Part shown: positions 1 through 9,481 of the stretch, piece after piece
How the letters are laid out: every line of letters begins with the position of its first letter
Numbering within the stretch: position 1 is the stretch's first letter
NCBI RefSeq assembly: GCF_038396785.1
Contig: NZ_CP151087.1
Coordinates: forward strand, 5,642,001-5,706,000
Origin: Sphingobacterium thalpophilum
GTDB taxonomy: Bacteria > Bacteroidota > Bacteroidia > Sphingobacteriales > Sphingobacteriaceae
Length of the DNA stretch: 64,000 nt
Direction of reading: 5' to 3'
Notes under the pieces: generated by a model
Database searches by the model: none
What the model was told of the DNA's origin: nothing
What the model saw: the letters and a program-made list of their open reading frames with translations, nothing else
Made by a program: the position numbers and the translations under genes

Positions 1-264
1 GTTTTTAATGTAAGCTATCCAACTCAACAGGCCGAACGCAAAGCCTAGATAAACGAAAAGAAAGGATAGGGTAGGGAGTGATTTTGAAAAAAACGACAGC
101 CTGTCTTCACTGTCCGACCATTTCTGAAAAAAAGCCACCAGAAAAAATCCGTAACAAAAAACGAACATCGCGAGGAAGATGCCAATGATCACATTGCGGG
201 TTTTCCTGATTTTTATAAGTTCTGTTTTTAAAAATGATCTCAATACAGAGGGGTCGTTACGCAT
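1..264 (-). CDS. Membrane protein, N-terminal part (cut by window edge)
   Basis: An open frame runs from an ATG at 264 leftwards off the window without a stop, giving 88 residues. The start reads MRNDPSVLRSFLKTELIKIR, a basic amphipathic stretch, followed by two hydrophobic segments at about residues 25-46 and 65-86 separated by a short polar loop. This is the pattern of an inner-membrane protein with its N-terminus inside. I do not recognise the family from this fragment. No ribosome binding site is evident, which is normal in Bacteroidota. Its 3' part lies outside the window. Confidence 0.6.
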   Translation of the reverse strand, partial: MRNDPSVLRSFLKTELIKIRKTRNVIIGIFLAMFVFCYGFFLVAFFQKWSDSEDRLSFFSKSLPTLSFLFVYLGFAFGLLSWIAYIKN

Positions 265-1953
265 GGTTTGTTTGGAAAACTTAAATATAATAAAAGAGTT
301 TGTTTTGTTCTGTGTGAATTTGATTTTAATGGATTTGGGTAGTTTTAGTTGTAATGTTTTACTTAAGGTTATTGTATTTATTTAGCTGTATTAAATCTTC
401 TTATTGATTTATTTCGTTGTTTTTTGACGCTGTTGAGTATACCGAATGGGGTATCTGACCCATCAAATTCGAGTGCGGTCCCGATGCTGTAAATGTTGTT
501 TTAAGCTCGTTTGTGCCTCTCTTTTTCCTGAGTAGCCATGCCCTGCTCAACTCGGAGATGATGTCTTAAATTGATTAAAAGAGGGCTAGAATTAAGTCGG
601 GTGATTTGGATGGTTGGGCTCGGTCGCCGCAGATCGATTCCGGTGGGAGTTGTGTGTCTATGTAGCGGACAAGTTTTTATATCATCCTATAATTTTGCTG
701 AAAGGTTGTTATTAATCGTTCTAAGCAATTTTATGCAAATTGTGAGTAGATGGGCGATTGCGAAGAGATGTTGTCTCAGATCGGATTAAAATGGTGTTAA
801 ATCCGGTATTTACTTATACTTAATGAAGTGGTCTTACAAATGAACTTGCTTTGGGTGTCGAAACGTTTCGCATGATGTTGGGAGAAGCATTAGAAAAAGT
901 AGTAACGTACATGTTCGCGCTCTGCTGGATGGATGCTCTTTTGGGTGGGTGGCCATCTTTAATGGCGGGAACTGTGACCGATGCCATTTTTCAAGTCATT
1001 CAATTTTTCAAATTGTCCAATGTACAGGAAGAATTTAAAGATTTGTTGCGCCTTGTATTTTTTTTGTCCGGCACTGGAGGGAATGCCCGCTTTCGCGTTA
1101 TCCATGAATAGCAGAAAAGGCATGGATAAAATTTTATCCACACTTTTTCTGCTATAAAAACAAAGCTTTTTAAACCGTTTTACATGTGTTTTATTTATTT
1201 ATATAAAGTCTTTAATGTGTTGTTGTGTAGATGTTAATTTGTATTTTTTTTGATTTTTTATTGTAAGCTGGGAAATTGTATGAAAATGGTGTGATAGTCA
1301 GGAAATGATCCATATTTTTTGGGTTTAACCCAAAGGAAAGACGTCAAAAAAAGGAGCATTGTTACCTTGGTATAGGCTGACAAAAGCCTATTTCCTTGTT
1401 TTATCGAGCGGATTAAATTAAAAGGGAGGGTTACTTTCAGGGAGTTATATCGAGTTTGGTGGTGACCTTATTACAAGTTTAGAAATGGTCCTAGGATCAT
1501 CCTATTTCGCGTAATTTCAATGATTTGAATAATTGAATGGCGGGACGCTTAAATGCGATACATTTTAATATTTTATAATTTTTATATTGCTTTTAATCAG
1601 TTGTATTATGTGGATTATGTGAATGTGTGGTGTTATACGAAAAAAGCGAATTTTACGTCTTCCGAATTATTTTCAAAATGGTACTCAATAGAAAAAATGA
1701 AGGTAGAAGCTGAAGAATTAGCCTGTTAGTCCAAGGAATTACCTATGGTTTTATCAGGGTTGATATGGCTTTTTGTTAATAGGATTTTCCCTTTAATCAG
1801 GTCGTCGTTGAATTGGCCGACCGTTGTTTTTTGAAGCATTTCCGATAGGTTATTGCGTATGCTTTTGAACTCATGGTGAAAGGGTCAGGGGTACTTTTCG
1901 AAACAGAATTTAATCATCCGCTCAATTTTAATGAGCGGATTGTTCATTGCAGA
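265..1953. other. 1.7 kb stretch without a convincing gene
   Basis: The stretch between the membrane-protein start and the DUF4846 gene carries only short open frames (up to about 86 residues) with no recognisable motif, no lipobox and no run of frame-specific codon bias. It is visibly more AT-rich and more stop-dense than its surroundings. A small hairpin (7-bp arms ATAGGCT at 1372-1378 and AGCCTAT at 1385-1391) is the only clear local structure. It could be decayed coding DNA, but I could not tie any fragment to a family. Confidence 0.5.
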
Positions 1954-2793
1954 CTATGGCCAAGTTTTGAGGTTTTTAGGATAAAATGTCCATTCAGGGG
2001 TTTTTATAATATCCTGGTCTATATCGTACCAAGGATTAAGCGTGCTGTTGTTCCAATTGTTTAAAATCTGTATTTCTTGAGCTGGCATGTAGCTTTGTGC
2101 GAGGAGTACGATTGTTTTTCCAGTACTGTCCTTGGCGAGATCAACTACAATGATTGCGTGGCCAATGGGTGATCCTTTCTGGATAAAAGTATCTCCAATC
2201 TTAACTTCCTGAGTCGTTTTTACATTGGGCAGCTCATCGTGTAAAGAGGCTGTGTTGGCATAGGCAAACACATATTCCAGGTATTTCCAATAGGTTGGGT
2301 AGGAATAGTCTCCTTTTGCATAGTTTGTATAAGCGCGGGGTTTGCTATCGGAAAGGAAGTTGAATTTGATGTCCTTATACCGCTTTTGTTGGTATAAGTA
2401 ATCTGCCCTGAGCCGCATGACAGCATCGGCGCATTGGTGTAAATCGCGCTTTCCTATATCTAGTTTCACAACACTGTTGTAGATGTTATTTCTAGGTTTA
2501 ATTTTTCCATCATAATAATGTACTTCCTGGTCGATGGGGTATAATGGAAGATTTTCGAGAAAATTTCCAAATTCTTCGACCCGGTAGGCAGGCCTTTTAA
2601 AGCCTTTTGGTAACAAAATGCGCGATTTGATCGTCATCCCATCGGGGTTGATAAACTGGTTCCCGTCAGGTGCTATTGACTCAGTAGTTGCCGGATTCAA
2701 AGTTTTGTTATTAGGTGCAGCAACATTTGGCTGCCCACATCCACTGAAAACCTGACACGAGAGGAGTGGAATGAGTACATATATCGATCTCAT
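1954..2793 (-). CDS. DUF4846-family lipoprotein
   Basis: This 279-residue protein starts with a lipoprotein signal: a short hydrophobic run ending in FSGCGQ, so Cys19 would be lipidated and the protein anchored in an envelope membrane. The body (KGFKRPAYRVEEFGNFL, then NLPLYP and VHYYDGKIK) matches my memory of DUF4846, a family common in Bacteroidota whose biochemical role is unknown. The later part is rich in Tyr and Trp and contains a GDTFIQKGSPIGHAIIVVD segment that looks like a compact beta fold. It is transcribed divergently from the large synthase fusion, with 165 bp between them. The family call is from recall, not a search. Confidence 0.75.
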   Translation of the reverse strand: MRSIYVLIPLLSCQVFSGCGQPNVAAPNNKTLNPATTESIAPDGNQFINPDGMTIKSRILLPKGFKRPAYRVEEFGNFLENLPLYPIDQEVHYYDGKIKPRNNIYNSVVKLDIGKRDLHQCADAVMRLRADYLYQQKRYKDIKFNFLSDSKPRAYTNYAKGDYSYPTYWKYLEYVFAYANTASLHDELPNVKTTQEVKIGDTFIQKGSPIGHAIIVVDLAKDSTGKTIVLLAQSYMPAQEIQILNNWNNSTLNPWYDIDQDIIKTPEWTFYPKNLKTWP

Positions 2794-2958
2794 ATAAAAG
2801 TTTCTGAGCTAGTGTATTGCGTTTCATCGAATATACTTAAATTTAGATAGAATTCGAAGTGTGAATCGTCTGAAAAAATTAAGGAATTTTTAAGCTATTC
2901 ATCCACTTTTTGGATCATTTTCTGATGTAGCTTAGCCGAAGTTAATAAGAATACGATT

Positions 2959-5900
2959 ATGTCAGGAAAACAGATTTTTCAGACGTCAAGCAAAAAGCGC
3001 TGGTACGCTTTTTCATGGATGAGCAGAGCGTTGGTGATCGGTTTGATCATTGGTGTTATCTGTGTGGTTTATACATTGGGAAAGATTCAGATTCCTCCTT
3101 TTCCAACAATTAATACCAACACAGCATTGACTGAAAAGTCCACCGCCAGATTAAAAAAATCCAAACAATTTAAGGAGTTTACCATTGTAAAATCCGAATT
3201 AGAGAAGATTAAACGCGATCGCGAGCTGATGCATTTGAAACATATTGGTAGCAAAGATAGAATCAATATGGGGTTTTATGTCAGTTCTTGGTCTAATGAA
3301 GTCCGAGAGCAGTCTTTATCGGATCTACGCCGCAATATTGGTCATTTGGATATGGTTGCTATGGAATCCTTTTTTACTGTGCCTAATCAAGATACAGTAG
3401 TGGATAAAGCAGATACTGCTGCACTTAAGGTCATTCATCAATATAAGCGCAAAGCTATTGCACAGATTTCCAATTTCAGTGGTAATGACTTTGACGGGCA
3501 GACTGTAAAGGCTATTTTACTTAATCCGGATAAACAACAGCGTTTTATAGACGACATCCTTCTTAAAGTGAAGCGCAATGGCTTTGCTGGCATAAATATT
3601 GACTTTGAGAATTTACAGTTGGATGATCACAAGCCATTAAACGATTTTATGGCGCATATCTATACTGTATTTCATACGGAGGGCCTACTTGTCACACAGG
3701 ATATCTCACCTGAAAATGATGATTACGATCCCATTGCCTTACAAAAATACAACGACTATATTATTTTGATGGCTTATGATCAACATTCCATTGAAAGTAA
3801 TGCCGGCGCCATTTCACATCAGGCATGGGTCGAAAAAAATCTCGATGAACTTTGCAATAAGATCGATGCAGACAAGGTGATTCTGGCTTTGGCCTGTTAT
3901 GGATATGATTGGCCAAAAGGCAGTGTCGGCAAGACATTGACTTATGATAATGCTGTTATTTTGGCGCATAATTACAATGCTAAGATTACTTTTGATCCCG
4001 AATCTGCAAATCTCAACTTTAGCTATAAAGATGGGGCAGGGATGCATCATGATGTGTATTTTACAGACGCTGCAACCTATTTTAATCTTATCCGCAAAGC
4101 AGATGACTGGGGGCTAGCTGGTATTGCACTTTGGCGTTTAGGAAGTGAAGACTCCCGTTTATGGTCATTTATTTCGAGATCATTGGACCGAGAAAATCTG
4201 CAAAAAGAACCTTTTGACTTTAGAAAGATAAGCCAGATCAATGTCGGTGGTATTCAATATATTGGGGATGGGGAAATTTTGGACTTGGTCAATACTCCCG
4301 CTCCGGGAGAGGTGAAATTCACTTACGACCCATCAACGCTTATGGTTCAGAATCAGGAGTATGTAAAGACGCCAAGTAATTATGTAATCAAACGCTTTGG
4401 AGAAAAAGATAATACTGTGGTCCTGACCTTTGACGACGGTCCCGATCCTACGTATACACCACAAGTATTGGATATCTTAAAAAAGGAACATGTTCCCGGA
4501 GCTTTCTTTCTTGTTGGTGTTATGGCTGAGAAAAATATGGATCTGGTTCGGAGAGAATATCAAGAAGGACATGAACTCGGTAACCATACCTTTTTTCATC
4601 CTGATATGTCTACAATAGGGCCGAATCGCGTTAAGTTTGAACTGAATGCCACCCGAAAGATCATCGAATGCATAATCGGTCATAGTACAATTCTTTTCAG
4701 GGCTCCCTTTAATGCTGATGCCGAGCCACAGACTGTTGCTGAAATTCTGCCTGTTGCTCAGAGCCGGAAAGAGAACTACATCAATATCGGCGAGTATATT
4801 GATCCCAACGACTGGTTACCTGGTCGTACTGCAGATGAAATCTATAATGAAGTCATAAAACAACGCGATAATGGAAACATTATTCTATTACATGATGCCG
4901 GAGGCAATCGAGAAGCGACTATAGCCGCCTTGCCGCGTATTATTCATTATTTTAAATCTCATGGTTATAAATTTGCGACGATTGGAGATTTAATGGGGAA
5001 AAAACGTGATGAACTGATGCCTCCTGTAGAAAATGCTTCCGATTCGGGATTTAGTGGATCTTCCAACCGCTTGTTCTTAGGAACATTGTTTTACGGTAAC
5101 ATCTTCCTTAACTTGGTTTTTTCCATTGCAATTGTATTGGCAATTTTTAGAACAGCAATGATTGCTTATCTGGCAATCCGACAAAAACAAAAAAGTAAAA
5201 AAGAGCGATCTCAATTGGTTGTGGAGCCTCGTGAAAAGGTAAGTGTGATCATTCCTGCCTATAATGAGGAAATAACAGTGTTGGCAACGATAAAAAGCCT
5301 GTTGAATTTGGATTACCCCAATTATGAATTGATTTTTGTTGATGATGGATCAAAAGACAAGACTTTTGAGATTGTCAGTAAGGTGTATGGCGATCATCCT
5401 AAGGTAAGGTTATTTACAAAACCAAATGGGGGGAAAGCGTCTGCGCTTAACTATGGTATCCAACAATCCGAAGCACAGTTTGTGCTTTGTATCGATGCCG
5501 ATACACAACTGAAAACAGATGCGTTAAAACAGTTGATGAAATATTTCAATAAACCTCAGGTCGCTGCTGTTGCGGGTAGTGTTAAAGTGGGAAATGTGCA
5601 TAATATATTAACACATTGGCAATCGATCGAATATATCACCTCACAGAATATGGATCGGAGAGCGTTCGATTTGCTCAATATGATATCGGTCGTACCAGGA
5701 GCAATTGGGGCCTTCCGTAGAGCTGTTATTTTGGAAGTGGGTGGATTTACTACGGATACCTTAGCGGAAGATTGTGATTTAACCATGCGCATATTAAGAG
5801 CGGGTTATACCGTGCGAAATTCATCTGAAGCAATCGCTTATACGGAAGCACCGGATACGGTCAAAATGCTCTTCAAGCAACGTTTCCGTTGGAGTTTTGG

Positions 5901-6381
5901 TGTGTTGCAGAGTTTTTGGAAAAATAAACAGACCCTGTTGAATCCCAAATATGGCTATTTTGGTATGGTCGGAATGCCTAATATTCTGATTTTTCAGATT
6001 ATACTGCCTTTATTTGCTCCCTTGGCCGATATTTTTATGTTATTCTCTCTCGTGAGTGGTCTTTTCTCCTTAAGCGAGGTAAATGGTATCAGCTGGACAG
6101 GAATTGCAGGATTATTTTCACTGCATAACGGTTTTGGTCAAGTGATGTTTTATTACTTCCTTTTTGTACTCGTGGATATGTTCTTTGCAGGTATTGCCTT
6201 TAAAATGGAAGGCGAGAAGCTTAGCAATTTAATTTATTTGTTTCCGCAGCGTTTTTTCTGGCGTCAACTGATGTACTTCGTTTTATTCAAGTCTGTCAGA
6301 AAAGCGATTAAAGGTGAATTAAACACTTGGGGTACTTTGAAACGGACAGGGGGAGTAAAGCAGGTAATAACAAATGAATAA
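2959..6381 (+). CDS. Fusion: GH18-like / polysaccharide deacetylase / GT2 synthase
   Basis: This 1140-residue membrane protein has three enzyme modules. A TM helix lies at about 24-42. A GH18-like barrel spans about 100-410, with the acid motif GINIDFE at 210-216. A NodB deacetylase spans about 484-680, with TFDDGPD near 490, metal-binding His543 and His547, RAP at 581-583 and LLHD near 643-646. After TM helices near 710-740, a processive GT2 domain has DDGS near 795, DAD at 846-848, ED at 937-938 and QRFRW at 974-978, followed by C-terminal TM helices. All expected acidic and His residues are present, so each module could be active. The likely role is to make and trim or deacetylate a beta-linked aminosugar polymer at the membrane, comparable to PgaB plus PgaC on one chain. 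The polymer is inferred, not shown. The start is ATG and there is no Shine-Dalgarno. Confidence 0.85.
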   Translation: MSGKQIFQTSSKKRWYAFSWMSRALVIGLIIGVICVVYTLGKIQIPPFPTINTNTALTEKSTARLKKSKQFKEFTIVKSELEKIKRDRELMHLKHIGSKDRINMGFYVSSWSNEVREQSLSDLRRNIGHLDMVAMESFFTVPNQDTVVDKADTAALKVIHQYKRKAIAQISNFSGNDFDGQTVKAILLNPDKQQRFIDDILLKVKRNGFAGINIDFENLQLDDHKPLNDFMAHIYTVFHTEGLLVTQDISPENDDYDPIALQKYNDYIILMAYDQHSIESNAGAISHQAWVEKNLDELCNKIDADKVILALACYGYDWPKGSVGKTLTYDNAVILAHNYNAKITFDPESANLNFSYKDGAGMHHDVYFTDAATYFNLIRKADDWGLAGIALWRLGSEDSRLWSFISRSLDRENLQKEPFDFRKISQINVGGIQYIGDGEILDLVNTPAPGEVKFTYDPSTLMVQNQEYVKTPSNYVIKRFGEKDNTVVLTFDDGPDPTYTPQVLDILKKEHVPGAFFLVGVMAEKNMDLVRREYQEGHELGNHTFFHPDMSTIGPNRVKFELNATRKIIECIIGHSTILFRAPFNADAEPQTVAEILPVAQSRKENYINIGEYIDPNDWLPGRTADEIYNEVIKQRDNGNIILLHDAGGNREATIAALPRIIHYFKSHGYKFATIGDLMGKKRDELMPPVENASDSGFSGSSNRLFLGTLFYGNIFLNLVFSIAIVLAIFRTAMIAYLAIRQKQKSKKERSQLVVEPREKVSVIIPAYNEEITVLATIKSLLNLDYPNYELIFVDDGSKDKTFEIVSKVYGDHPKVRLFTKPNGGKASALNYGIQQSEAQFVLCIDADTQLKTDALKQLMKYFNKPQVAAVAGSVKVGNVHNILTHWQSIEYITSQNMDRRAFDLLNMISVVPGAIGAFRRAVILEVGGFTTDTLAEDCDLTMRILRAGYTVRNSSEAIAYTEAPDTVKMLFKQRFRWSFGVLQSFWKNKQTLLNPKYGYFGMVGMPNILIFQIILPLFAPLADIFMLFSLVSGLFSLSEVNGISWTGIAGLFSLHNGFGQVMFYYFLFVLVDMFFAGIAFKMEGEKLSNLIYLFPQRFFWRQLMYFVLFKSVRKAIKGELNTWGTLKRTGGVKQVITNE

Positions 6382-6417
6382 GAAGCCCGTAACAACAAGT
6401 GAATAAAAAGGAGGCAC

Positions 6418-6504
6418 GTGCATGAGCTAAACGATAGCGATCCAATGTGGTTACTCTGTGGGATCCTACACGAGGATCACTATCGCCAGCTCGCCAAAAA
6501 ATGA
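6418..6504 (+). CDS. Possible 28-residue small ORF with a strong SD-like site
   Basis: A GTG at 6418 is preceded at 4-nt spacing by AGGAGG, a rare strong Shine-Dalgarno match in a genome that mostly lacks them. The frame reads VHELNDSDPMWLLCGILHED and ends after QLAKK at a TGA. It overlaps an imperfect inverted repeat (6432-6485), so the apparent codons may just be the arms of a structural element. No family is recognised. Low confidence that it is translated. Confidence 0.25.
   Translation: MHELNDSDPMWLLCGILHEDHYRQLAKK
6432..6485. repeat. Imperfect inverted repeat (12-bp arms)
   Basis: CGATAGCGATCC at 6432-6443 pairs with GGATCACTATCG at 6474-6485 with one mismatch that would be a G-U pair in one of the two RNAs. 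The 30-nt interior can extend the stem (GTGG with CCTAC). It lies in the 180-bp gap between the synthase fusion and the NAD(P)HX repair gene and has no T tract, so it is not a classic terminator. Confidence 0.6.
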
Positions 6505-6561
6505 TACCGAAATTTTTAATTGACCTTGAGAATAGGTACTTTCAATAAAAATAGCAGCCAC

Positions 6562-8085
6562 ATGAAGATACTTTCCGCTCAGCAGATAAACAAAATTGAT
6601 AGTGAAACCCTAAAGGATCAAAAAATTAGCGGTATAGACCTGATGGAACGAGCTGCAACAGTTGTTTTTGAGGAAATTAAAAAGCGTCATCCCCGATTGG
6701 AGTACAGTACCTTTTTCATCTTCTGCGGTAAAGGAAACAACGGCGGCGATGGCTTGGTGTTGGCCCGTCTGTTGGACCAACAACAGGCCCAAGTCAAGGT
6801 CTATTTAGTCGATGTGGAGGATTACTCCGCTGATAATCTTGCCAATCAAAAGCGTTTACCCAATCATATCATTCAAAAAGTTGCTGCGCAAGACCAGGTT
6901 GCTATCCCTTCCGATGCAATCGTACTGGACTGCTTGTTTGGTTATGGATTAAAGCGTGTATTGACAACTGATTGGAGCGGTATAATTTCCAGTATAAATG
7001 GATGTGGTGCAAGAATCTATTCCGTCGATATGCCTTCTGGACTACTGGCAGATAGAAAGACTGCTGTGGATGTTCCAATTGTAAATGCAGATTTGGTTTA
7101 TACCTTTCAGTTTCCAAAGCTGGCCTTGCTGCTGCCCGAAAACCAATGGTATGTAAAAGACTTCAAGGTATTGGATATCGATCTTAGCCAACGAGCAATT
7201 GAAGCGGCAGAAACCAATCTTTTTTATGTCGACGAGCCGCTTGTCAGGTCCTTTTATCGGCAACGGAGGAAATTTGATCATAAGGGAACATTTGGTCATA
7301 CCCTGATTATTGGCGGAAGTAAAGGTAAAATGGGGGCTGTTCAGCTTGCGTTAAAAGCGGCTCTTCGAGCGGGCTGCGGTTTAGCTTCCGCTTATGTGCC
7401 TGACGGTGGTAATACCATCTTACAGACCGCTGTGCCCGAAGCGATGGTGATAACAGATCCTGAGCAGAATTTTATTAGCCAATTCCCGGCATTCGATGGC
7501 TATCAGTCTGTGGGTATCGGAATCGGCATGGGAACAGCGCCGCATACAATTGATGCGCTAAAGGTATTTATAACCCGTGTTAATGATACCCCTTTGGTAT
7601 TAGATGCTGATGCTTTAAATATTCTTGCCCGCGAACCGAATCTTTGGGCTTTCGTTCCGGCGCACAGTATATTGACTCCCCATCCCAAAGAACTTAGCCG
7701 GATATTGGGTGCTTGGCAAGATGATTTCGAAAAGATGGAGAAAGTGAAAGTTTTTGCGCGTAAACATCAGTTTTACGTGTTAATAAAAGGAGCTAATAGT
7801 GCTATGGTTATGCCCGATGGAATGGTGTACTTCAATAGTACGGGCAATGTTGGGATGGCAACAGGAGGCAGTGGCGATATCCTGACGGGGATAATTACCT
7901 CCTTGCTTGGACAGGGCTATTCTTCCAAAGGGGCCTTAATTATGGGGGTATATATCCATGGTCGCGCGGCAGATATTGCGGTAAAGACCATCGGTACCTA
8001 TTCCCTGTTACCGTCGGATACCATTAGTCATCTTTCCAATGCATTTATCGAATTAGATAAGGATTATGATGGATTGGTACATTGA
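6562..8085 (+). CDS. nnr: Bifunctional NAD(P)HX epimerase / ADP-dependent dehydratase
   Basis: This 507-residue protein repairs hydrated NADH and NADPH. The N-terminal YjeF_N domain (about 1-215) is the epimerase, with GKGNNGGDG near 55-63. The C-terminal ribokinase-like domain (about 225-505) is the ADP-dependent dehydratase, with LIIGGSKGKMGA, VLDADALNILA, LTPHPKE and the nucleotide/catalytic loop TGGSGDILTG near 433-442. Both halves look complete. I chose the ATG at 6562 because MKILSAQQI is the usual family N-terminus; the frame extends upstream only to a TTG at 6520. The stop overlaps the next gene by 20 bp, so the two are probably translationally coupled. Confidence 0.93.
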   Translation: MKILSAQQINKIDSETLKDQKISGIDLMERAATVVFEEIKKRHPRLEYSTFFIFCGKGNNGGDGLVLARLLDQQQAQVKVYLVDVEDYSADNLANQKRLPNHIIQKVAAQDQVAIPSDAIVLDCLFGYGLKRVLTTDWSGIISSINGCGARIYSVDMPSGLLADRKTAVDVPIVNADLVYTFQFPKLALLLPENQWYVKDFKVLDIDLSQRAIEAAETNLFYVDEPLVRSFYRQRRKFDHKGTFGHTLIIGGSKGKMGAVQLALKAALRAGCGLASAYVPDGGNTILQTAVPEAMVITDPEQNFISQFPAFDGYQSVGIGIGMGTAPHTIDALKVFITRVNDTPLVLDADALNILAREPNLWAFVPAHSILTPHPKELSRILGAWQDDFEKMEKVKVFARKHQFYVLIKGANSAMVMPDGMVYFNSTGNVGMATGGSGDILTGIITSLLGQGYSSKGALIMGVYIHGRAADIAVKTIGTYSLLPSDTISHLSNAFIELDKDYDGLVH

Positions 8086-8482
8086 ACAAGTCTTTGCTGC
8101 CCGGACCTGGAAACTTCGAAAAGAGGTTTTCGCTTCGGAAGGAAAGTTGGCCGAGGTGATGTTGGAGGGCGATTTTGAAGCAACACATTTTGCGGCCTAC
8201 GATGGAAACGACGTGGTAGGCGTGCTGAGCCTGATTAGTTTAGGTGATACTTATACAATCCATTTCCTCGCTGTTGCTCCACATGTAAGGCTGAAAGGTG
8301 TAGGTACAGCATTATTGAAGCATGCGCGACTATTTATCCATACTTTTGCTGGTAAATATCTTCTTGCAAATGTGACCGGCGATCAGCAACATTTTTGGAC
8401 AAATAATGGATTTGTTCTTTTAAAACAGCATGAAGACACCGTCACCTATTCATTATCTATAACAGATGATCCTATACATTAA
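8066..8482 (+). CDS. GNAT-family N-acetyltransferase
   Basis: A 138-residue single-domain acetyltransferase that transfers acetyl from acetyl-CoA to an amine; the substrate is unknown. The GNAT core is visible: VVGVLSLISLGDT (beta 2-3), then IHFLAVAPHVRLKGVGTALL, which holds the acetyl-CoA pyrophosphate loop RxxGxG, then the helix KHARLF and the later LLANVTGDQQHFWTNNGF that corresponds to the C-terminal beta6-beta7 part. It overlaps the end of nnr by 20 bp. Two adjacent ATG codons (8066 and 8069) are possible starts. Confidence 0.85.
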   Translation: MMDWYIEQVFAARTWKLRKEVFASEGKLAEVMLEGDFEATHFAAYDGNDVVGVLSLISLGDTYTIHFLAVAPHVRLKGVGTALLKHARLFIHTFAGKYLLANVTGDQQHFWTNNGFVLLKQHEDTVTYSLSITDDPIH

Positions 8483-8529
8483 CTGTAAGTGGGAAGATAG
8501 ATTGTTTTCCCTTGTGACCTGTGTTATCC

Positions 8530-9120
8530 CTATAGATTTTCAGTGTAGGTGATCCGATCCGCTTCGGTAATGTTACGTATCACCCGGCAGGGATTACCTG
8601 CAGCTACGACATCCGCTGGTATATCTTTTGTGACGACCTGTCCAGAACCAATGACCGAATTTTTTCCGATTCGCACGCCGGGGTTGACGACAACATGTCC
8701 ACCGATCCATACATTATCTTCGATAACGATCGGCAAAGCAAATTCCCAACCTTGATTTCTTGCTTCAAAATGGAGGGGATGACCCGCTGTGAAGAGGCTT
8801 ACATTAGGCCCAAATAATACATTCTCACCTATGGTAACCGGTGCGCCGTCTAAAATCGTACAGTTATAATTGCTGTAAAAGTTCTCACCGATCGTAATAT
8901 TATATCCATAATCGCAACGAAAAGGAGGTTCGAGAAAGAATCGAGTTCCCGTCGCTTTAAACAGCTTTTGAATAATCTGTTTTCTGAATTTCAGTTGTTT
9001 AGGCTCTGAATCGTTAAATCGCTTCAGTTCTTCTTTTGCGTATTGTCTTTCCTTAAATAATTGCCCCTCCGAATCGATGTAAGGAAGGCCGGCAATCATT
9101 TTTTCCTTTGCTGATTTCAT
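8530..9120 (-). CDS. Maltose/galactoside O-acetyltransferase-like (hexapeptide)
   Basis: This 196-residue protein has the N-terminal Mac helix region (MIAGLPYIDSEG, about 1-60) followed by a left-handed beta-helix of hexapeptide repeats (ITIGEN, VTIGENVLFG, VRIGKNSVIG). The catalytic His is in LFTAGHPL and the CoA-binding end reads AAGNPCRVIR. Family members acetylate maltose, galactosides or other sugars using acetyl-CoA in the cytoplasm; the natural substrate cannot be read from sequence. It is convergent with the GNAT gene, with 47 bp between stops. Confidence 0.88.
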   Translation of the reverse strand: MKSAKEKMIAGLPYIDSEGQLFKERQYAKEELKRFNDSEPKQLKFRKQIIQKLFKATGTRFFLEPPFRCDYGYNITIGENFYSNYNCTILDGAPVTIGENVLFGPNVSLFTAGHPLHFEARNQGWEFALPIVIEDNVWIGGHVVVNPGVRIGKNSVIGSGQVVTKDIPADVVAAGNPCRVIRNITEADRITYTENL

Positions 9121-9481
9121 TCAATGGCCATTTTCTGAAACAAACTTAGATAAATTGATGTTTAAATACAATAGCAATCTACGCGTTAAGACGTTAGGTT
9201 TTAGGTTCTCTTATTTCGCAGAATCAGTGAAACCCTTGTTTTTTGCTAAGCATAACCAAAGCATAGCCTGTTTCCATCAAATTACTCTGTTTCCATCAAC
9301 TGGACAGCTATGCCACACCAAGTTTTATAGCACCGTACGGATTTGTACAAGGTATCATTAAACCCTCTTCCGATTTAAATCATACAGTTGTGACAAACAA
9401 TTTGGGGTCGAGAAGCATTTAGATAGTGGAGCACACGATGCTATTGCCTTTGTCCAGGCTATATTCAAAATTATTATTTCA
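9121..9481. other. 361-bp intergenic region with a short direct repeat
   Basis: No credible gene lies between the hexapeptide acetyltransferase and the GT4-barrel gene; the 68-residue frame here lacks any motif. CTGTTTCCATCAA occurs twice, at 9268-9280 and 9287-9299, exactly 19 bp apart. I see no good TAnnTTTG promoter match on the plus strand. Confidence 0.5.

Noticed and set aside
851..1111. 86-codon plus-strand frame and a 60-codon frame opposite
   Set aside because: Neither has a recognisable domain, signal or plausible context, and they overlap each other.
6520..6561. Upstream TTG start for the NAD(P)HX repair gene
   Set aside because: MKILSAQQI at 6562 matches the usual family N-terminus.
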